Shown: positions 18,918-30,170 of the stretch, piece by piece
Layout of the letters: every line of letters begins with the position of its first letter
Numbering within the stretch: position 1 is the stretch's first letter
Assembly: GCA_903838055.1 (NCBI GenBank)
Contig: CAILWV010000057.1
Span: 1-64,000, forward strand
DNA: 64,000 bases
Origin: an uncultured Bacteroidota bacterium
Lineage (GTDB): Bacteria > Bacteroidota > Bacteroidia > Flavobacteriales > Flavobacteriaceae
Direction: 5' to 3'
The notes under the pieces: generated by a model
What the model saw: the letters and a program-made list of their open reading frames with translations, nothing else
Database searches by the model: none
What the model was told of the DNA's origin: nothing
Made by a program: the position numbers and the translations under genes

Positions 18918-21671
18918 TTATTTTAGAATCCGATCCGCTTGGTTTCGTTTATCCCATTTAATATCTTTCAATACACTTGCTTTAATTCCGATAAAGAATC
19001 CCCAATAAGATTGTCCAAATGGAGACCAATTAAAACTCATATTCCAACTCAATAAATCTCTGTTTAAACGAATTTGTGTAAATGTAACTCCTTTTTTAAC
19101 AAAGTCATAACCGGTAGAAACCCCAACTTTCCATTTCGGTGTTAAATCGGTATTGGCAGAAATCATTACCGAATTACTTGAGATTTTTCTTTCATTATTT
19201 AAATTTGTGTACGTAACCGAATATGCAAAAGTCATGTCCCAAGGAATTTTGGCATTATAAAAACCTGTGAAACCATCGTTTTCATCTTCCTTTTTTGCAA
19301 ATTGGCTATCTCTGTTGTCGTTTATTTCGGTGTTAGATCCAAATAAATCATCCTCTCGACCACCATTTTTTGAACCTTGTACATTTTTTTTTGTTTTGTC
19401 CTCTTTAGAACTAGTAATAGAATAATTGACAGTCATGTTAGCACTTGTCATTCTAAATAAACTACCGCCGTCTTCAATATTAAAGGTGTTAATTCTTGTT
19501 TTATTATCTTTTCCTAAAGCATAAGGATCTAGAGTTGTTGCAAAATTGATGTTCATTTTTTGTTTGAACAAATTTGTACCACCACTTAATCGCATTGGTG
19601 ACCAACGTAATGAATCAGCAGAAACATCATAACTTGTTGATAGGTTTAAATTATTCAACAGCATTATTTTTTTAGGTTCTGTTTTGGTTGAATCTTTATC
19701 TCTTACCTTGGCTTCAAAAGTATTACTTAAATTAAATCCAATATTATTGGAATATCTTTTACTAGGCGCTCCATAAATTCCATTATCAAATCGAGTATAT
19801 TGAGCAGTTTTACCACTAGCATCTATTGCATAAGTGTCGTAGTATTTTTCGAAACTTGGAGTGTATGTATGCGAAATGGATGGGTGCATTACATGACGAA
19901 TGGATTGAATTTGGTTATTTTTTCCAAAGTTAAAAGTACCGTAAATTGTAGTAGTAAGACTGTTGGAAAAAGAATAAGTTCTAAATGAATCAAAACCATT
20001 AACGTTTGAAATAACCTCTTTTCCTACAGGAATTGCTGGAGGTAAAGATGTGATAACAAAATCTTTACGAATTGTATTTAAAGTCCATACTTCACTATAA
20101 TTAACAGAAGTTGCAGCACTAAAATATTTAAAAACTTTAAAATTAGTACTTAACGGAATACTATGTTGGAAACCTACTTTAGCAGCTGAAAACATTTCTT
20201 TTTTAAAGAAAAACTCATCAGTAGTAAGTATCTGATTCTCACCTCTCAAATTATATTGTAAATTAATATTTTTTATAAATCCTTTCTTAACTCCATCTTT
20301 TCCAACAAATGGATAAATCCTATCTACACTTGCTTGTAACGAAGGCAATGTCATATTGATTGCTTTTGTTTGGGTGTTTTGAGAATGTGTTGCCGATAAT
20401 GAAAAATTTATTTGAGGAATTGTATTAATTGTTTTTGAATAGGATAAAGAGGAACTTAAGGTATTGTTAAGTGTAGATCCAATATTTGCTAGATTTATAG
20501 ATTGTTGAAAATATTGACTACTTCCTAAATTTACGGATGCCGAAAATCTTGAATTCGGGTTCGATTTCATATCTTTAGTATGGGACCATTGGATATTGTA
20601 AATTTTACTTTTTGCATAATCAGGATATCCACGTTCGCTGGTAATTAAATTCTCGAATCGGATATTTACTCTTCCGTTGTACTTGTATTTATTAGCATAA
20701 TTAGATTCAAATCGAGTGGCATAACTACCATTTGTATAGTAATCACCTAAAACAGCTAAGTCATATTTGTCACTTAATGCAAAATAATATCCACCATTTT
20801 GCAAAGCATACCCTCGTTCGTTGTTCTGCCCAAAACTTGGAGGAATAATTCCAGAGTGATTAGTCTCTGTTATCGGAAAAAAAGCAAAAGGTAAAGCTAT
20901 CGGAGTAGGAACGTTTTCAATCCATAAATTTGTGGTTCCAATTACTACTTTTTTTCCGGGAACGAATTTCATTTTATTTACCAAAAAATAATATTCCGGA
21001 TCTTCAATATCTTTTGCAGTTGTTAAATGAGCACCTTTCATAAAATAAATGGAGTCATTCTCTTTTTTTGATATTTTGGCTTTGATGTTTAATTCTTGTT
21101 GGGTAGTTCTAGAATTCCAAATTAATGCTTTTTTAGTTTTAAAATTAAATCGAATAGAATCAGGTTCTATAACATTTGATCCTTGTTTGAAATTAGGTAA
21201 TTGTCTGTAATTTCCAACAGAATCTTTAAGTCTACCTGCATAAACTTCATTCTTTGCATAGTCAAAAACAATTATTCCTGCTTTTAAATTATAATCTAAA
21301 TAATTTAATTCTGCTTCATCATATAGCGTGATTAGTTTTTTCTTTTGATCAAACTTAGCATATTTTTTAGCATGGTATTTTACTTTTCCTTCTAATATAG
21401 ATTTGAATTTTTTTATGGTATCTATTTTAATAGAATCTACTTTTTTAACTGTAGAATTTTCTTTTGAAGGATTTATTTCAGCATTATTTTGTTGGGTAAC
21501 CTTTTGATTTTTAGCAGGGAATGAATTTTGTTTTTTCACTGTTTCTTGAGCAAATAGAGATGAACTTCCTATTGTTAGAAAATATGCTAATAAAACGATA
21601 TAAAATAAGTTTGTACGCAAAGGTTTAAATGCTATTTTTGTAAAAATATGGTTTGATTTTTGACAAGCCAA
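18918..21671 (-). CDS. lptD: LptD-like outer-membrane LPS assembly protein
   Basis: 917 aa beta-barrel-like protein with OstA-like N-terminus (KKLITLYDEAELNYLDYNLKAGIIVFDYAKNEVYA). Confidence 0.8.
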   Translation of the reverse strand: MACQKSNHIFTKIAFKPLRTNLFYIVLLAYFLTIGSSSLFAQETVKKQNSFPAKNQKVTQQNNAEINPSKENSTVKKVDSIKIDTIKKFKSILEGKVKYHAKKYAKFDQKKKLITLYDEAELNYLDYNLKAGIIVFDYAKNEVYAGRLKDSVGNYRQLPNFKQGSNVIEPDSIRFNFKTKKALIWNSRTTQQELNIKAKISKKENDSIYFMKGAHLTTAKDIEDPEYYFLVNKMKFVPGKKVVIGTTNLWIENVPTPIALPFAFFPITETNHSGIIPPSFGQNNERGYALQNGGYYFALSDKYDLAVLGDYYTNGSYATRFESNYANKYKYNGRVNIRFENLITSERGYPDYAKSKIYNIQWSHTKDMKSNPNSRFSASVNLGSSQYFQQSINLANIGSTLNNTLSSSLSYSKTINTIPQINFSLSATHSQNTQTKAINMTLPSLQASVDRIYPFVGKDGVKKGFIKNINLQYNLRGENQILTTDEFFFKKEMFSAAKVGFQHSIPLSTNFKVFKYFSAATSVNYSEVWTLNTIRKDFVITSLPPAIPVGKEVISNVNGFDSFRTYSFSNSLTTTIYGTFNFGKNNQIQSIRHVMHPSISHTYTPSFEKYYDTYAIDASGKTAQYTRFDNGIYGAPSKRYSNNIGFNLSNTFEAKVRDKDSTKTEPKKIMLLNNLNLSTSYDVSADSLRWSPMRLSGGTNLFKQKMNINFATTLDPYALGKDNKTRINTFNIEDGGSLFRMTSANMTVNYSITSSKEDKTKKNVQGSKNGGREDDLFGSNTEINDNRDSQFAKKEDENDGFTGFYNAKIPWDMTFAYSVTYTNLNNERKISSNSVMISANTDLTPKWKVGVSTGYDFVKKGVTFTQIRLNRDLLSWNMSFNWSPFGQSYWGFFIGIKASVLKDIKWDKRNQADRILK

Positions 21672-21754
21672 ACTTACATATAAATTTTCGTCAAAAATAG
21701 AGAAATTATAATTTTATAACCTTGCTGTTTTAATTAAAATTAACTTTTATAACA

Positions 21755-22912
21755 ATGATTAACATAAAATCTCCAAAACATACGCTGGCAATCCTACTGG
21801 TTTTCACTTCTACTTTTCTGTTTGCTCAATCTACTAATTTCAAAGTCACTTTAGACGCTGGTCATGGTGCTCATGATTTTGGTGCTGTATATAATGGGCA
21901 TATTGAAAAGAATATTAACTTAGGTATTATGCTTAAAGTTGGGAAAATTTTAGAAAAAAATTCAAGTATTGATGTTATTTATACTAGAAAAACGGATGTT
22001 TTTATTGATTTAATTGAAAGAGCCAATATAGCTAATCGTGCAGATGCTAACATTTTTGTTTCTATTCATTGTAATGCAAATAAAAATACTGCTGCAGATG
22101 GAACTGAAACCTATGTAATGGGTATGTCTAAGAATGCATCCAATTTGGAAGCTGCAAAACGAGAAAATGCCGTTGTGACATTAGAGAAAGATTACAAGCA
22201 AAAATACCAAGGCTTTGATCCTAACAAACCTGAAACAATGTTAGGGATGACTATAATGCAAGAAGAATTTATTGAAAATAGTATAGCTCTAGCAGGTAAA
22301 ATTCAAGATAGATTTGTACAAGATTTAGGTAAAAAAAGTAGAGGAGGAGGAGTGAAACAAGCACCTTACATGGTTTTGCATAAAGCATATATGCCAAGAG
22401 TATTAATAGAAAACGGTTTTATTTCCAATCCGGTTGAAGGTGCAAAGTTAGATTCAGAAGAAGGGCAACAAGAAATTGCCGAAGCCATTGCTCAAGCAAT
22501 TATCAGTTATAAAAAAGATTTTTTTGACGGTGGTACTAATTCATATGAAAAACCTTCTGAAAGAATAGAAAATAAGGAAGAAAAAGAAGTACCCGAAATT
22601 AAAAAAACAGATACGGTAGCGAAGAAAAAAGAGCCTAAAATAGCGGATAAAAAATCAGAAAAAGGAATTGTATTTAAAATTCAAATCTCTGCAAGTCCTA
22701 ATAAATTAGAACTTATTCCAAGTAACTTTAAGGGATTGAATGGTATTACTTGTACTCATACTTCAATTTATAAATACATGTATGGCGATACGTCAAATTA
22801 TGATGTAGCAAAAAAAATGTTGAAAGAAGCTATTTCTAAAGGATATGATTCTGCTTTTATTATTGCATTTAAAGACGGGAAAAGCATCGATGTCAAAGAT
22901 GCTATCAAATAA
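21755..22912 (+). CDS. N-acetylmuramoyl-L-alanine amidase
   Basis: VTLDAGHGAHDFGAVYNGHIEKNINLGI; FVSIHCNANKN; VLIENGFISNP. Confidence 0.9.
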   Translation: MINIKSPKHTLAILLVFTSTFLFAQSTNFKVTLDAGHGAHDFGAVYNGHIEKNINLGIMLKVGKILEKNSSIDVIYTRKTDVFIDLIERANIANRADANIFVSIHCNANKNTAADGTETYVMGMSKNASNLEAAKRENAVVTLEKDYKQKYQGFDPNKPETMLGMTIMQEEFIENSIALAGKIQDRFVQDLGKKSRGGGVKQAPYMVLHKAYMPRVLIENGFISNPVEGAKLDSEEGQQEIAEAIAQAIISYKKDFFDGGTNSYEKPSERIENKEEKEVPEIKKTDTVAKKKEPKIADKKSEKGIVFKIQISASPNKLELIPSNFKGLNGITCTHTSIYKYMYGDTSNYDVAKKMLKEAISKGYDSAFIIAFKDGKSIDVKDAIK

Positions 22913-22945
22913 TATATTATTTTTGCACCATTAAAAAACACTATT

Positions 22946-23902
22946 TTGAAATTATCTAAAGAAATAAAAACTGCCGTATTAGTATTAGCATCCATAGCAT
23001 TATTCATCTGGGGATATAGTTTTTTAAAGGGTAAAGATTTGTTAGCAAATTACAAAACCCTTTACGCCCAATATGAAAATGTAGAAGGTCTTGTTGTTTC
23101 CTCTCCTGTAACGATAAGTGGTTTGAATGTTGGAAAAGTAAGTAAAATTTCAATTGATAATACTACAGGGAAAGTTACAGTTGAAATGCAAATAAAATCG
23201 GATTTTCCTATTAAAAAGAACAGTATTGCCGAAATTTATGCGCCTAGTCCTATTGGTGGTAAACAAATTGCCATACTTCCTAGTAAAGATGGAGCGTTAG
23301 CAGTAACTGGTGACACATTAATTTCTTCAAGTAAATTAGGGTTAACCGATGAAGTAGCAAAACAGATTGTTCCTTTAAAGGATAAAATATCTAAATTATT
23401 AGACAATGCTAATGTAATGTTGGAAAATGTGAACCAAGTGTTGGATGCTAAGACCAAAGAAAATCTTAAAAGTAGTCTTGCTGATTTAAATGAAACTTTG
23501 GCACAATTTAAAGCAGCATCCTCACAAGTGAATACTTTATTGGCAGATAATAAATCAAAAATTAATGGAACGATGACCAATTTAGAAAAAGCATCAGCTA
23601 ATTTCAATAAGGTTTCCGATTCATTAGCTAAAGTTAATATCGGACCAACTGTAAAAAATCTGGAAAAAACTTTGGAGAATGTAGATAAAATGATGGCCGA
23701 TATACAATCCGGTAAAGGAACAATTGGTAAATTAATGAAAGATGATGCATTGTATCTTAACTTCAATAAAACATCAAAAGAATTAGAATTGTTACTTCAA
23801 GATTTACGATTAAATCCTACACGTTATGTGAATGTTTCTCTTTTCGGTAAGAAAAACAAACCATATACAGCTCCAGTTAACGATACTTTAAAAAAGAATT
23901 AA
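22946..23902 (+). CDS. MlaD/MCE family protein
   Basis: Single TM and MCE domain (GLVVSSPVTISGLNVGKVSKI). Confidence 0.9.
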   Translation: MKLSKEIKTAVLVLASIALFIWGYSFLKGKDLLANYKTLYAQYENVEGLVVSSPVTISGLNVGKVSKISIDNTTGKVTVEMQIKSDFPIKKNSIAEIYAPSPIGGKQIAILPSKDGALAVTGDTLISSSKLGLTDEVAKQIVPLKDKISKLLDNANVMLENVNQVLDAKTKENLKSSLADLNETLAQFKAASSQVNTLLADNKSKINGTMTNLEKASANFNKVSDSLAKVNIGPTVKNLEKTLENVDKMMADIQSGKGTIGKLMKDDALYLNFNKTSKELELLLQDLRLNPTRYVNVSLFGKKNKPYTAPVNDTLKKN

Positions 23903-23904
23903 AT

Positions 23905-25239
23905 ATGGACATAATTAAATATTTAGAGTCTATTTTCTTTGCAATTTTATTACTTGCAGGTTTTGGATATTTTACAATTAACATTAAAAAAATCATCCGA
24001 AATATTAAATTAGGAAAAGATATTGATCGTTCAGATAACCCATCAGCACGATGGAAAAATATGGCGATGATTGCTTTAGGTCAATCTAAAATGGTAAAAC
24101 GACCTTTGGCAGGAATTCTTCATATTATTGTTTATGCTGGTTTTGTTATTATTAACTTAGAACTATTAGAAATAATTATTGATGGACTTTTTGGAACTCA
24201 TAGAGTTTTCTCTTTTATGGGAAGTTTTTATAGTTTTTTAATAGGTTCATTCGAAATATTAGCACTCTTAGTATTAATAGCGGTTTTAGTCTTCTGGACA
24301 AGAAGAAATATAGTAAGATTAAAAAGATTTATAAGTCAGGATTTGAATGGAAGCCCTAAAAAAGATGCTAATATAATCTTGTACTTTGAAGTAGTATTGA
24401 TGTCTTTATTTTTATTAATGAATGCTTCCGACTTCTGGTTACAACGAAAAGGATTACATGAATTTCCTTCGGTTGGATCATTTCCTGTGAGTCATTTTAT
24501 TACTCCTTTGTTTAACGGATTAAACGAAAGTGGTGTTTTAATGTTGGAAAAATCGTTTTGGTGGTTGCATATAATAGGTATATTAATTTTCTTAAATTAT
24601 TTATACTTTTCAAAACATTTACATATTTTATTGGCATTTCCTAATACTTATTTTGCTGATTTAGAAGCAAAAGGTAAGTTAGATAATCTTGCTAGTGTTA
24701 CAAATGAAGTGAAATTAATGATGGATCCTAATGCCGATCCTTTTGCTACTCCACCTGCTGATACCACTGCAGTTCCTAGCAAGTTTGGAGCTTCTGATGT
24801 AATGGATTTAAATTGGGTACAGCTATTAAATGCCTATACCTGCACCGAATGTGGAAGATGTACTTCGGCTTGTCCAGCAAATCAAACGGGAAAAAAATTA
24901 TCTCCACGAAAAATAATGATGGATACTCGTGATCGATTGGAAGAAGTGGGAAAAAATATTGATAAAAATAACGGGGTTTTCATTCCCGATAATGTTTCCT
25001 TACTAAACAACTATATTACAGCTGAAGAAATTTGGGCATGTACTTCCTGTAACGCTTGCGTTGAGGAATGTCCTGTAAATATTAGTCCGTTGTCCATAAT
25101 AATAGACATGCGTCGTTATTTAGTGATGGAGCAAAGTGCGGCACCACAATCTCTTAATGCTATGATGGCAAATATTGAAAACAATGGTGCTCCATGGCAA
25201 TACAACCAAATGGATCGTTTAAACTGGAAAGAAGAATAG
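23905..25239 (+). CDS. (Fe-S)-binding oxidoreductase, heterodisulfide-reductase-like
   Basis: CTECGRCTSACPA and CTSCNACVEECPV clusters with TM helices. Confidence 0.9.
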   Translation: MDIIKYLESIFFAILLLAGFGYFTINIKKIIRNIKLGKDIDRSDNPSARWKNMAMIALGQSKMVKRPLAGILHIIVYAGFVIINLELLEIIIDGLFGTHRVFSFMGSFYSFLIGSFEILALLVLIAVLVFWTRRNIVRLKRFISQDLNGSPKKDANIILYFEVVLMSLFLLMNASDFWLQRKGLHEFPSVGSFPVSHFITPLFNGLNESGVLMLEKSFWWLHIIGILIFLNYLYFSKHLHILLAFPNTYFADLEAKGKLDNLASVTNEVKLMMDPNADPFATPPADTTAVPSKFGASDVMDLNWVQLLNAYTCTECGRCTSACPANQTGKKLSPRKIMMDTRDRLEEVGKNIDKNNGVFIPDNVSLLNNYITAEEIWACTSCNACVEECPVNISPLSIIIDMRRYLVMEQSAAPQSLNAMMANIENNGAPWQYNQMDRLNWKEE

Positions 25240-25322
25240 AAAATAATAATATAATATTTTCCCAATTGTGAGGCTTGGGAATTTGTTGAACCAAATATAA
25301 CTACTAAATTATAAATATTGAA

Positions 25323-25763
25323 ATGGAAGAGCTTAACAAAACCTTACAAGCAGTAACTGAAAACGGACAACATTTGAGTCCGATATTACCAGAAGGAGTA
25401 AAAAATTATTTAATTGATATTGATGGAACTGTTTGTGATGATATTCCAAATGAAGAACCAGAAAGAATGCTTACTGCAGAAGTTTATCCAGATGCTTTAA
25501 TTACATTAAATAAATGGTATGATGAAGGACATATAATTTTCTTCTTCACCTCAAGAACAGAAGCTCATCGTGATTATACAGAACGTTGGTTAAAACAACA
25601 CGGATTTAAATACCACGGAATTCTATTTGGAAAACCACGTGGCGGAAATTATCATTGGATTGATAACCACTTAGTTAAAGCAACACGTTACCGAGGTAAA
25701 TTTACAGATTTGATACCAAAAGATGTAACAATCGAAGTTTTTGACGATGGACAACATGAATAA
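25323..25763 (+). CDS. HAD-like phosphatase family protein
   Basis: YLIDIDGTVCDD, IFFFTSRTEAHRDYTERWL. Confidence 0.75.
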   Translation: MEELNKTLQAVTENGQHLSPILPEGVKNYLIDIDGTVCDDIPNEEPERMLTAEVYPDALITLNKWYDEGHIIFFFTSRTEAHRDYTERWLKQHGFKYHGILFGKPRGGNYHWIDNHLVKATRYRGKFTDLIPKDVTIEVFDDGQHE

Positions 25764-25814
25764 TAATTAAAGCATTTAAGTTCTGGAATTTAATATCTAA
25801 AATCTAAATAAAAG

Positions 25815-26606
25815 ATGTCAGAAAATATAATTGTGCCAACCATGGCTGAAATGTTAGCTCAAGGCAAGCAACCTGAAGTATTATTTTGGGTAGGTTGTGC
25901 AGGTAGTTTTGACGACAGAGCCAAACGAATTACCAAAGCTTTAGTAAAGATTTTAAATCATTCTAAAGTTGAATTTGCAGTGTTAGGTACTGAGGAAAGT
26001 TGTTCAGGAGATCCTGCAAAAAGAGCAGGTAATGAATTTCTTTTTCAAATGCAGGCCATGATGAATATTGAGGTTCTTAACGCATATGAAGCTAAGAAAA
26101 TAGTTACTGCTTGTCCGCATTGTTTTAATACTTTGAAAAATGAGTATCCCGAATTAGGTGGAAATTATGAGGTGGTGCATCACACTGAATTTTTAAAATC
26201 GCTTTTAGATACAGGTAGATTAACAATTGAAGGAGGACAATATAAAGGAAAGAAAATTACTTTTCATGACCCTTGCTATTTAGGAAGAGCCAATAATGTA
26301 TATGAAGCTCCTAGAGAATTAATCAAGAAATTAGATTCTGAATTGGTTGAAATGAAACGCTCTAAAGCCAACGGTTTATGCTGTGGTGCAGGTGGAGCGC
26401 AAATGTTTAAAGATGCTGAAAAAGGAAATAAAGAAATTAATATAGAACGAACCGAAGATGCAATTGAAACTAATTCGGAAATTATAGCAACGGGTTGTCC
26501 TTTTTGTAATACCATGATGACAGATGGTGTTAAAGTAACAGAAAATGATGCTAAAGTAAAAGTTCTAGATATAGCCGAATTAATAGCTAATGCTCAAGAT
26601 TTATAA
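25815..26606 (+). CDS. (Fe-S)-binding protein with CCG domains
   Basis: Cys-rich CCG motifs (HDPCYLGRANN, GLCCGAGGAQMF). Confidence 0.9.
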   Translation: MSENIIVPTMAEMLAQGKQPEVLFWVGCAGSFDDRAKRITKALVKILNHSKVEFAVLGTEESCSGDPAKRAGNEFLFQMQAMMNIEVLNAYEAKKIVTACPHCFNTLKNEYPELGGNYEVVHHTEFLKSLLDTGRLTIEGGQYKGKKITFHDPCYLGRANNVYEAPRELIKKLDSELVEMKRSKANGLCCGAGGAQMFKDAEKGNKEINIERTEDAIETNSEIIATGCPFCNTMMTDGVKVTENDAKVKVLDIAELIANAQDL

Positions 26607-26639
26607 TAATACTTTTGATATTTAATATCTACAAATACT

Positions 26640-27122
26640 ATGTTCGTACCATTTGAAAATTTACCCGAAGAATCCAGAATTTGGATTTACTCCTCTAATA
26701 GAAAATTTTCGGAAGAGGAAGTTGCTGAAATAGAAAATGATTTAGGTGAATTTTTGGATAATTGGTCGGCACATGGAAGCCCGCTAGAAGCATCTTTTTT
26801 AATTAAATACAACCGCTTTATCATTATTGCATTAAATCAAGAGGTGCATCCAGCAACTGGTTGTTCTATTGATTCATCAGTGGCATTTATTCAAAATCTA
26901 GAGGTAAAATATTCCGTAGATCTATTAGATAAAATGAATGTTTCTTTTAAGCAAGGCGAATTTATTACCTATAAAACTTTATTAGATTTTAAAAAACTTG
27001 CAAAAGATAAATCGGTTTCCGAAAATACAATTGTATTTAATAATCTCGTTAATACTATTGAAGAATGGAAAGAAAATTGGGAGGTTCCTGCTAATGAAAG
27101 CTGGCACAGTCGTTTCTTTTAA
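26640..27122 (+). CDS. small conserved flavobacterial protein
   Basis: FENLPEESRIWIYSSNRKFSEEE; HPATGCSIDSSV. Confidence 0.6.
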   Translation: MFVPFENLPEESRIWIYSSNRKFSEEEVAEIENDLGEFLDNWSAHGSPLEASFLIKYNRFIIIALNQEVHPATGCSIDSSVAFIQNLEVKYSVDLLDKMNVSFKQGEFITYKTLLDFKKLAKDKSVSENTIVFNNLVNTIEEWKENWEVPANESWHSRFF

Positions 27123-27137
27123 TCCTTTATCTTATTT

Positions 27138-30137
27138 ATGAAAAAAATAGTTCAATTAGCATTCGTACTAGTTATTATTACTTTTGTTACCAATTGTGGG
27201 GTAACAAGAGATAAAACTTCCGACAACAAAATAACAAAACCAGAATTTTCTTATGATGATGAAGTTTATGTTCCTGTTTTAAAATCGGATAGAAAAAACT
27301 TCTTTAAAGATTCAGGACCCGAAACTAAATGGGTTGATAGTATATACAATCAAATGACTTTTGAAGAAAAAATAGGGCAACTTTTTATGGTTGCAGCTTA
27401 TTCTAATAAAGATTCGGTTCATGTAAATTCTATTGATAAATTAATTAAAGAAAATAAAATTGGAGGTTTAATATTTTTTCAAGGAGGACCTGTTCGACAA
27501 GCAAATTTAACCAATCGTTTTCAAGCAAAGTCTAAAGTGCCCTTATTTATTGGTATAGATGCCGAATGGGGGTTGAGTATGCGTTTAGATTCTACTTACA
27601 AATATCCATGGAATACTACTTTGGGCGCTATTAGAGATTTAAAACTTATAGAAGAAGTAGGAAAAAACATGGCACAAGAGGCAAAACGAATTGGCGCCCA
27701 GTTTAATTTTGCTCCTGTAATTGATATCAATACAAATCCTAAAAATCCAATTATTGGCAATCGTTCTTTTGGAGAAGATAAAATGAATGTAACCGATCAT
27801 GCTATTGCATTAATGAAAGGGATACAAAGTCAAGGTGTTTTTTGCACTGGGAAACATTTTCCTGGTCATGGAGATACAGCACTTGATTCGCATTATGCTC
27901 TGCCATTGGTTTCTTTTTCAAAAGACAGGATAGAAAAAGTGGAGTTATATCCTTACAAACGTATGTTTGATGAAGGTCTGGTTTCTGTAATGGTGGCACA
28001 TTTAAATATTCCTAGTTTAGAACCCCGAGAAAATTATCCTACTTCGGTTTCTTATAATGTGGTTACCGATTTACTTCAAAATGAATTAGGATTTGAGGGT
28101 TTAATTTTTACAGATGCTTTAAATATGAAAGCAGCAAGTAAGTTTTTAAAACCTGGCGATATTGATTTGGAAGCATTTTTAGCAGGGAATGATATTTTAC
28201 TTTTCGCTGAGAATGTGCCTCTTGCAGTACAAAAAATAACTGAAGCCTACCAAAAAGGATTAATTACAGAGGATAGAATTGCAAAATCGGTTAAGAAAAT
28301 CCTACACTACAAATTCAAAGCAAAATTAAATAAATTTAAGCCTATAGAAACTAAGAATTTATCTAATGATTTAAATACAACCTATAAAGATGCTTTGCAA
28401 TACCAATTGTATGAGCACGCAACAACAGTATTGAAAAATAAAGAAAACATTCTTCCAATAAAAAAATTAGATCAAAAGATTGCTTATGTAAAACTAGGAG
28501 ATGACACTAATTCTACTTTTGTTTCAACTTTGAAAAAATACACAGAAGTGGTAGAGGTTTCTGATACTAATTTAGATTCTTTAGAAGTTAAATTAAATGA
28601 ATTTAAAACGGTCATTGTTGGTTACCATAAATCGGATAAAGCATGGAAAAAGCATGATTTTTCTGAAACAGAGTTATTGTGGTTGCAAGATATTGCTAAG
28701 AAAAACACAGTTATTTTAGATGCGTTTGCAAAACCTTATTCGTTATCTGGAATTTCTAATTTTGATGATTTTGAAGGGGTAGTAATGTCTTATCAAAATA
28801 GCGATATTTCACAAATAGTTGGAGCTGAATTACTTTTTGGAGCCATAGAGGCACAAGGAAAACTACCTGTTTCTATAAACGAAGAATTTAAAGATGGATT
28901 CGGATTAACAACAGAAAAACTAAACCGACTTGGTTTTACTGCACCCGAAAATGTAGGCATGAGTCCGAAGGTTTTATCGCAAATTGATGTACTAGCAAAA
29001 AAAGCAATTGATGGCAAAATGGCTCCAGGAATACAAGTGTTAGTGTCTAGAAGAGGTAAGGTAATTTTTCAAAAGTCATATGGCTATCAAACCTATAACC
29101 CGGTAAAAAAAGTTGAAAATTCCGATCTTTATGATATTGCTTCCGTGACTAAAATGGTTTCTACTTTACCGAATGTTATGCAACTGTTTGAACAAGGAAA
29201 AGTATCTTTAGATTCTAAATTAGGTGATATGCTTCCAATTTTAAAAGGAAGTAACAAACAAGATATTTCTTTTAAAAATTTACTTGCTCATTATGCTGGA
29301 TTACAAGCATGGATTCCTTTCTATAAAGCTACGTTAAATTCAGATAAATTTCCTTCAGACAAATACTATTCTACAACTTCTAAAGAAGGATTTTCAACAA
29401 GAGTAGCTGAGAATTTGTATCTTCGCAATGATTATCAGGATAGTATAATTAAACAAATTGCTGACAGTAAATTATTAGAGAAAAAAGAATATAAATACAG
29501 TGATTTTACATTTATACTATTAAAAGAATATTTGGAAAAAACCACTGGTAAAACATTGGATGTATTAAGTTCTGAAAACTTCTATAATTCATTAGGAATG
29601 AATAATACAATGTACAATCCTTTGAAAAAGAATGATATTAATGCGATTGCTCCAACCGAAGAAGATACTTATTTCCGTCATTCTTTAGTTCAAGGTTATG
29701 TTCATGATATGGCTGCAGCCATGCAGGGAGGGGTAGCAGGGCATGCAGGGATTTTTTCAAATGCTATGGATATTGCTAAAATCATGCAGATGTATCTTCA
29801 AAAAGGAAATTACGGAAATATTCAATATTTTAAACCTAGTACTTTTGATGTGTTTAATACCTGTTATTTTTGTTCAGAGGGAAACAGAAGAGGATTAGGA
29901 TTTGATAAACCTCAATTAGGTAAAGAAGGACCTACATGTGGTTGCGTTTCTAAATCGAGTTTTGGGCATACCGGTTTTACCGGAACAATGGCATGGGTAG
30001 ATCCTGAAACAGAAATAGTGTATGTGTTTTTATCTAATAGAACGTATCCCGATTCTAATGTAGAAAATAAATTATCTAAAGAAAATATTCGTGAAGACAT
30101 TCAAAAAATAATTCAAGAAGCAATTTTAGATAAATAA
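27138..30137 (+). CDS. glycoside hydrolase family 3 / serine beta-lactamase-like fusion
   Basis: GKHFPGHGDTALDSH (GH3); DIASVTKMVSTLPNVMQLFEQGKVSLD (beta-lactamase-like). Confidence 0.9.
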   Translation: MKKIVQLAFVLVIITFVTNCGVTRDKTSDNKITKPEFSYDDEVYVPVLKSDRKNFFKDSGPETKWVDSIYNQMTFEEKIGQLFMVAAYSNKDSVHVNSIDKLIKENKIGGLIFFQGGPVRQANLTNRFQAKSKVPLFIGIDAEWGLSMRLDSTYKYPWNTTLGAIRDLKLIEEVGKNMAQEAKRIGAQFNFAPVIDINTNPKNPIIGNRSFGEDKMNVTDHAIALMKGIQSQGVFCTGKHFPGHGDTALDSHYALPLVSFSKDRIEKVELYPYKRMFDEGLVSVMVAHLNIPSLEPRENYPTSVSYNVVTDLLQNELGFEGLIFTDALNMKAASKFLKPGDIDLEAFLAGNDILLFAENVPLAVQKITEAYQKGLITEDRIAKSVKKILHYKFKAKLNKFKPIETKNLSNDLNTTYKDALQYQLYEHATTVLKNKENILPIKKLDQKIAYVKLGDDTNSTFVSTLKKYTEVVEVSDTNLDSLEVKLNEFKTVIVGYHKSDKAWKKHDFSETELLWLQDIAKKNTVILDAFAKPYSLSGISNFDDFEGVVMSYQNSDISQIVGAELLFGAIEAQGKLPVSINEEFKDGFGLTTEKLNRLGFTAPENVGMSPKVLSQIDVLAKKAIDGKMAPGIQVLVSRRGKVIFQKSYGYQTYNPVKKVENSDLYDIASVTKMVSTLPNVMQLFEQGKVSLDSKLGDMLPILKGSNKQDISFKNLLAHYAGLQAWIPFYKATLNSDKFPSDKYYSTTSKEGFSTRVAENLYLRNDYQDSIIKQIADSKLLEKKEYKYSDFTFILLKEYLEKTTGKTLDVLSSENFYNSLGMNNTMYNPLKKNDINAIAPTEEDTYFRHSLVQGYVHDMAAAMQGGVAGHAGIFSNAMDIAKIMQMYLQKGNYGNIQYFKPSTFDVFNTCYFCSEGNRRGLGFDKPQLGKEGPTCGCVSKSSFGHTGFTGTMAWVDPETEIVYVFLSNRTYPDSNVENKLSKENIREDIQKIIQEAILDK

Positions 30138-30170
30138 AAAACAAGTAGAAGCCTACTTTAAAATAAAACC

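Noticed and set aside
23236-23766. 176-aa ORF antisense to the MlaD-like gene
   Set aside because: Shadow ORF with no motif; the plus strand is clearly coding.
27138-30137. GH3 plus beta-lactamase fusion as a novel architecture
   Set aside because: This fusion is already a common annotated arrangement in Bacteroidetes.
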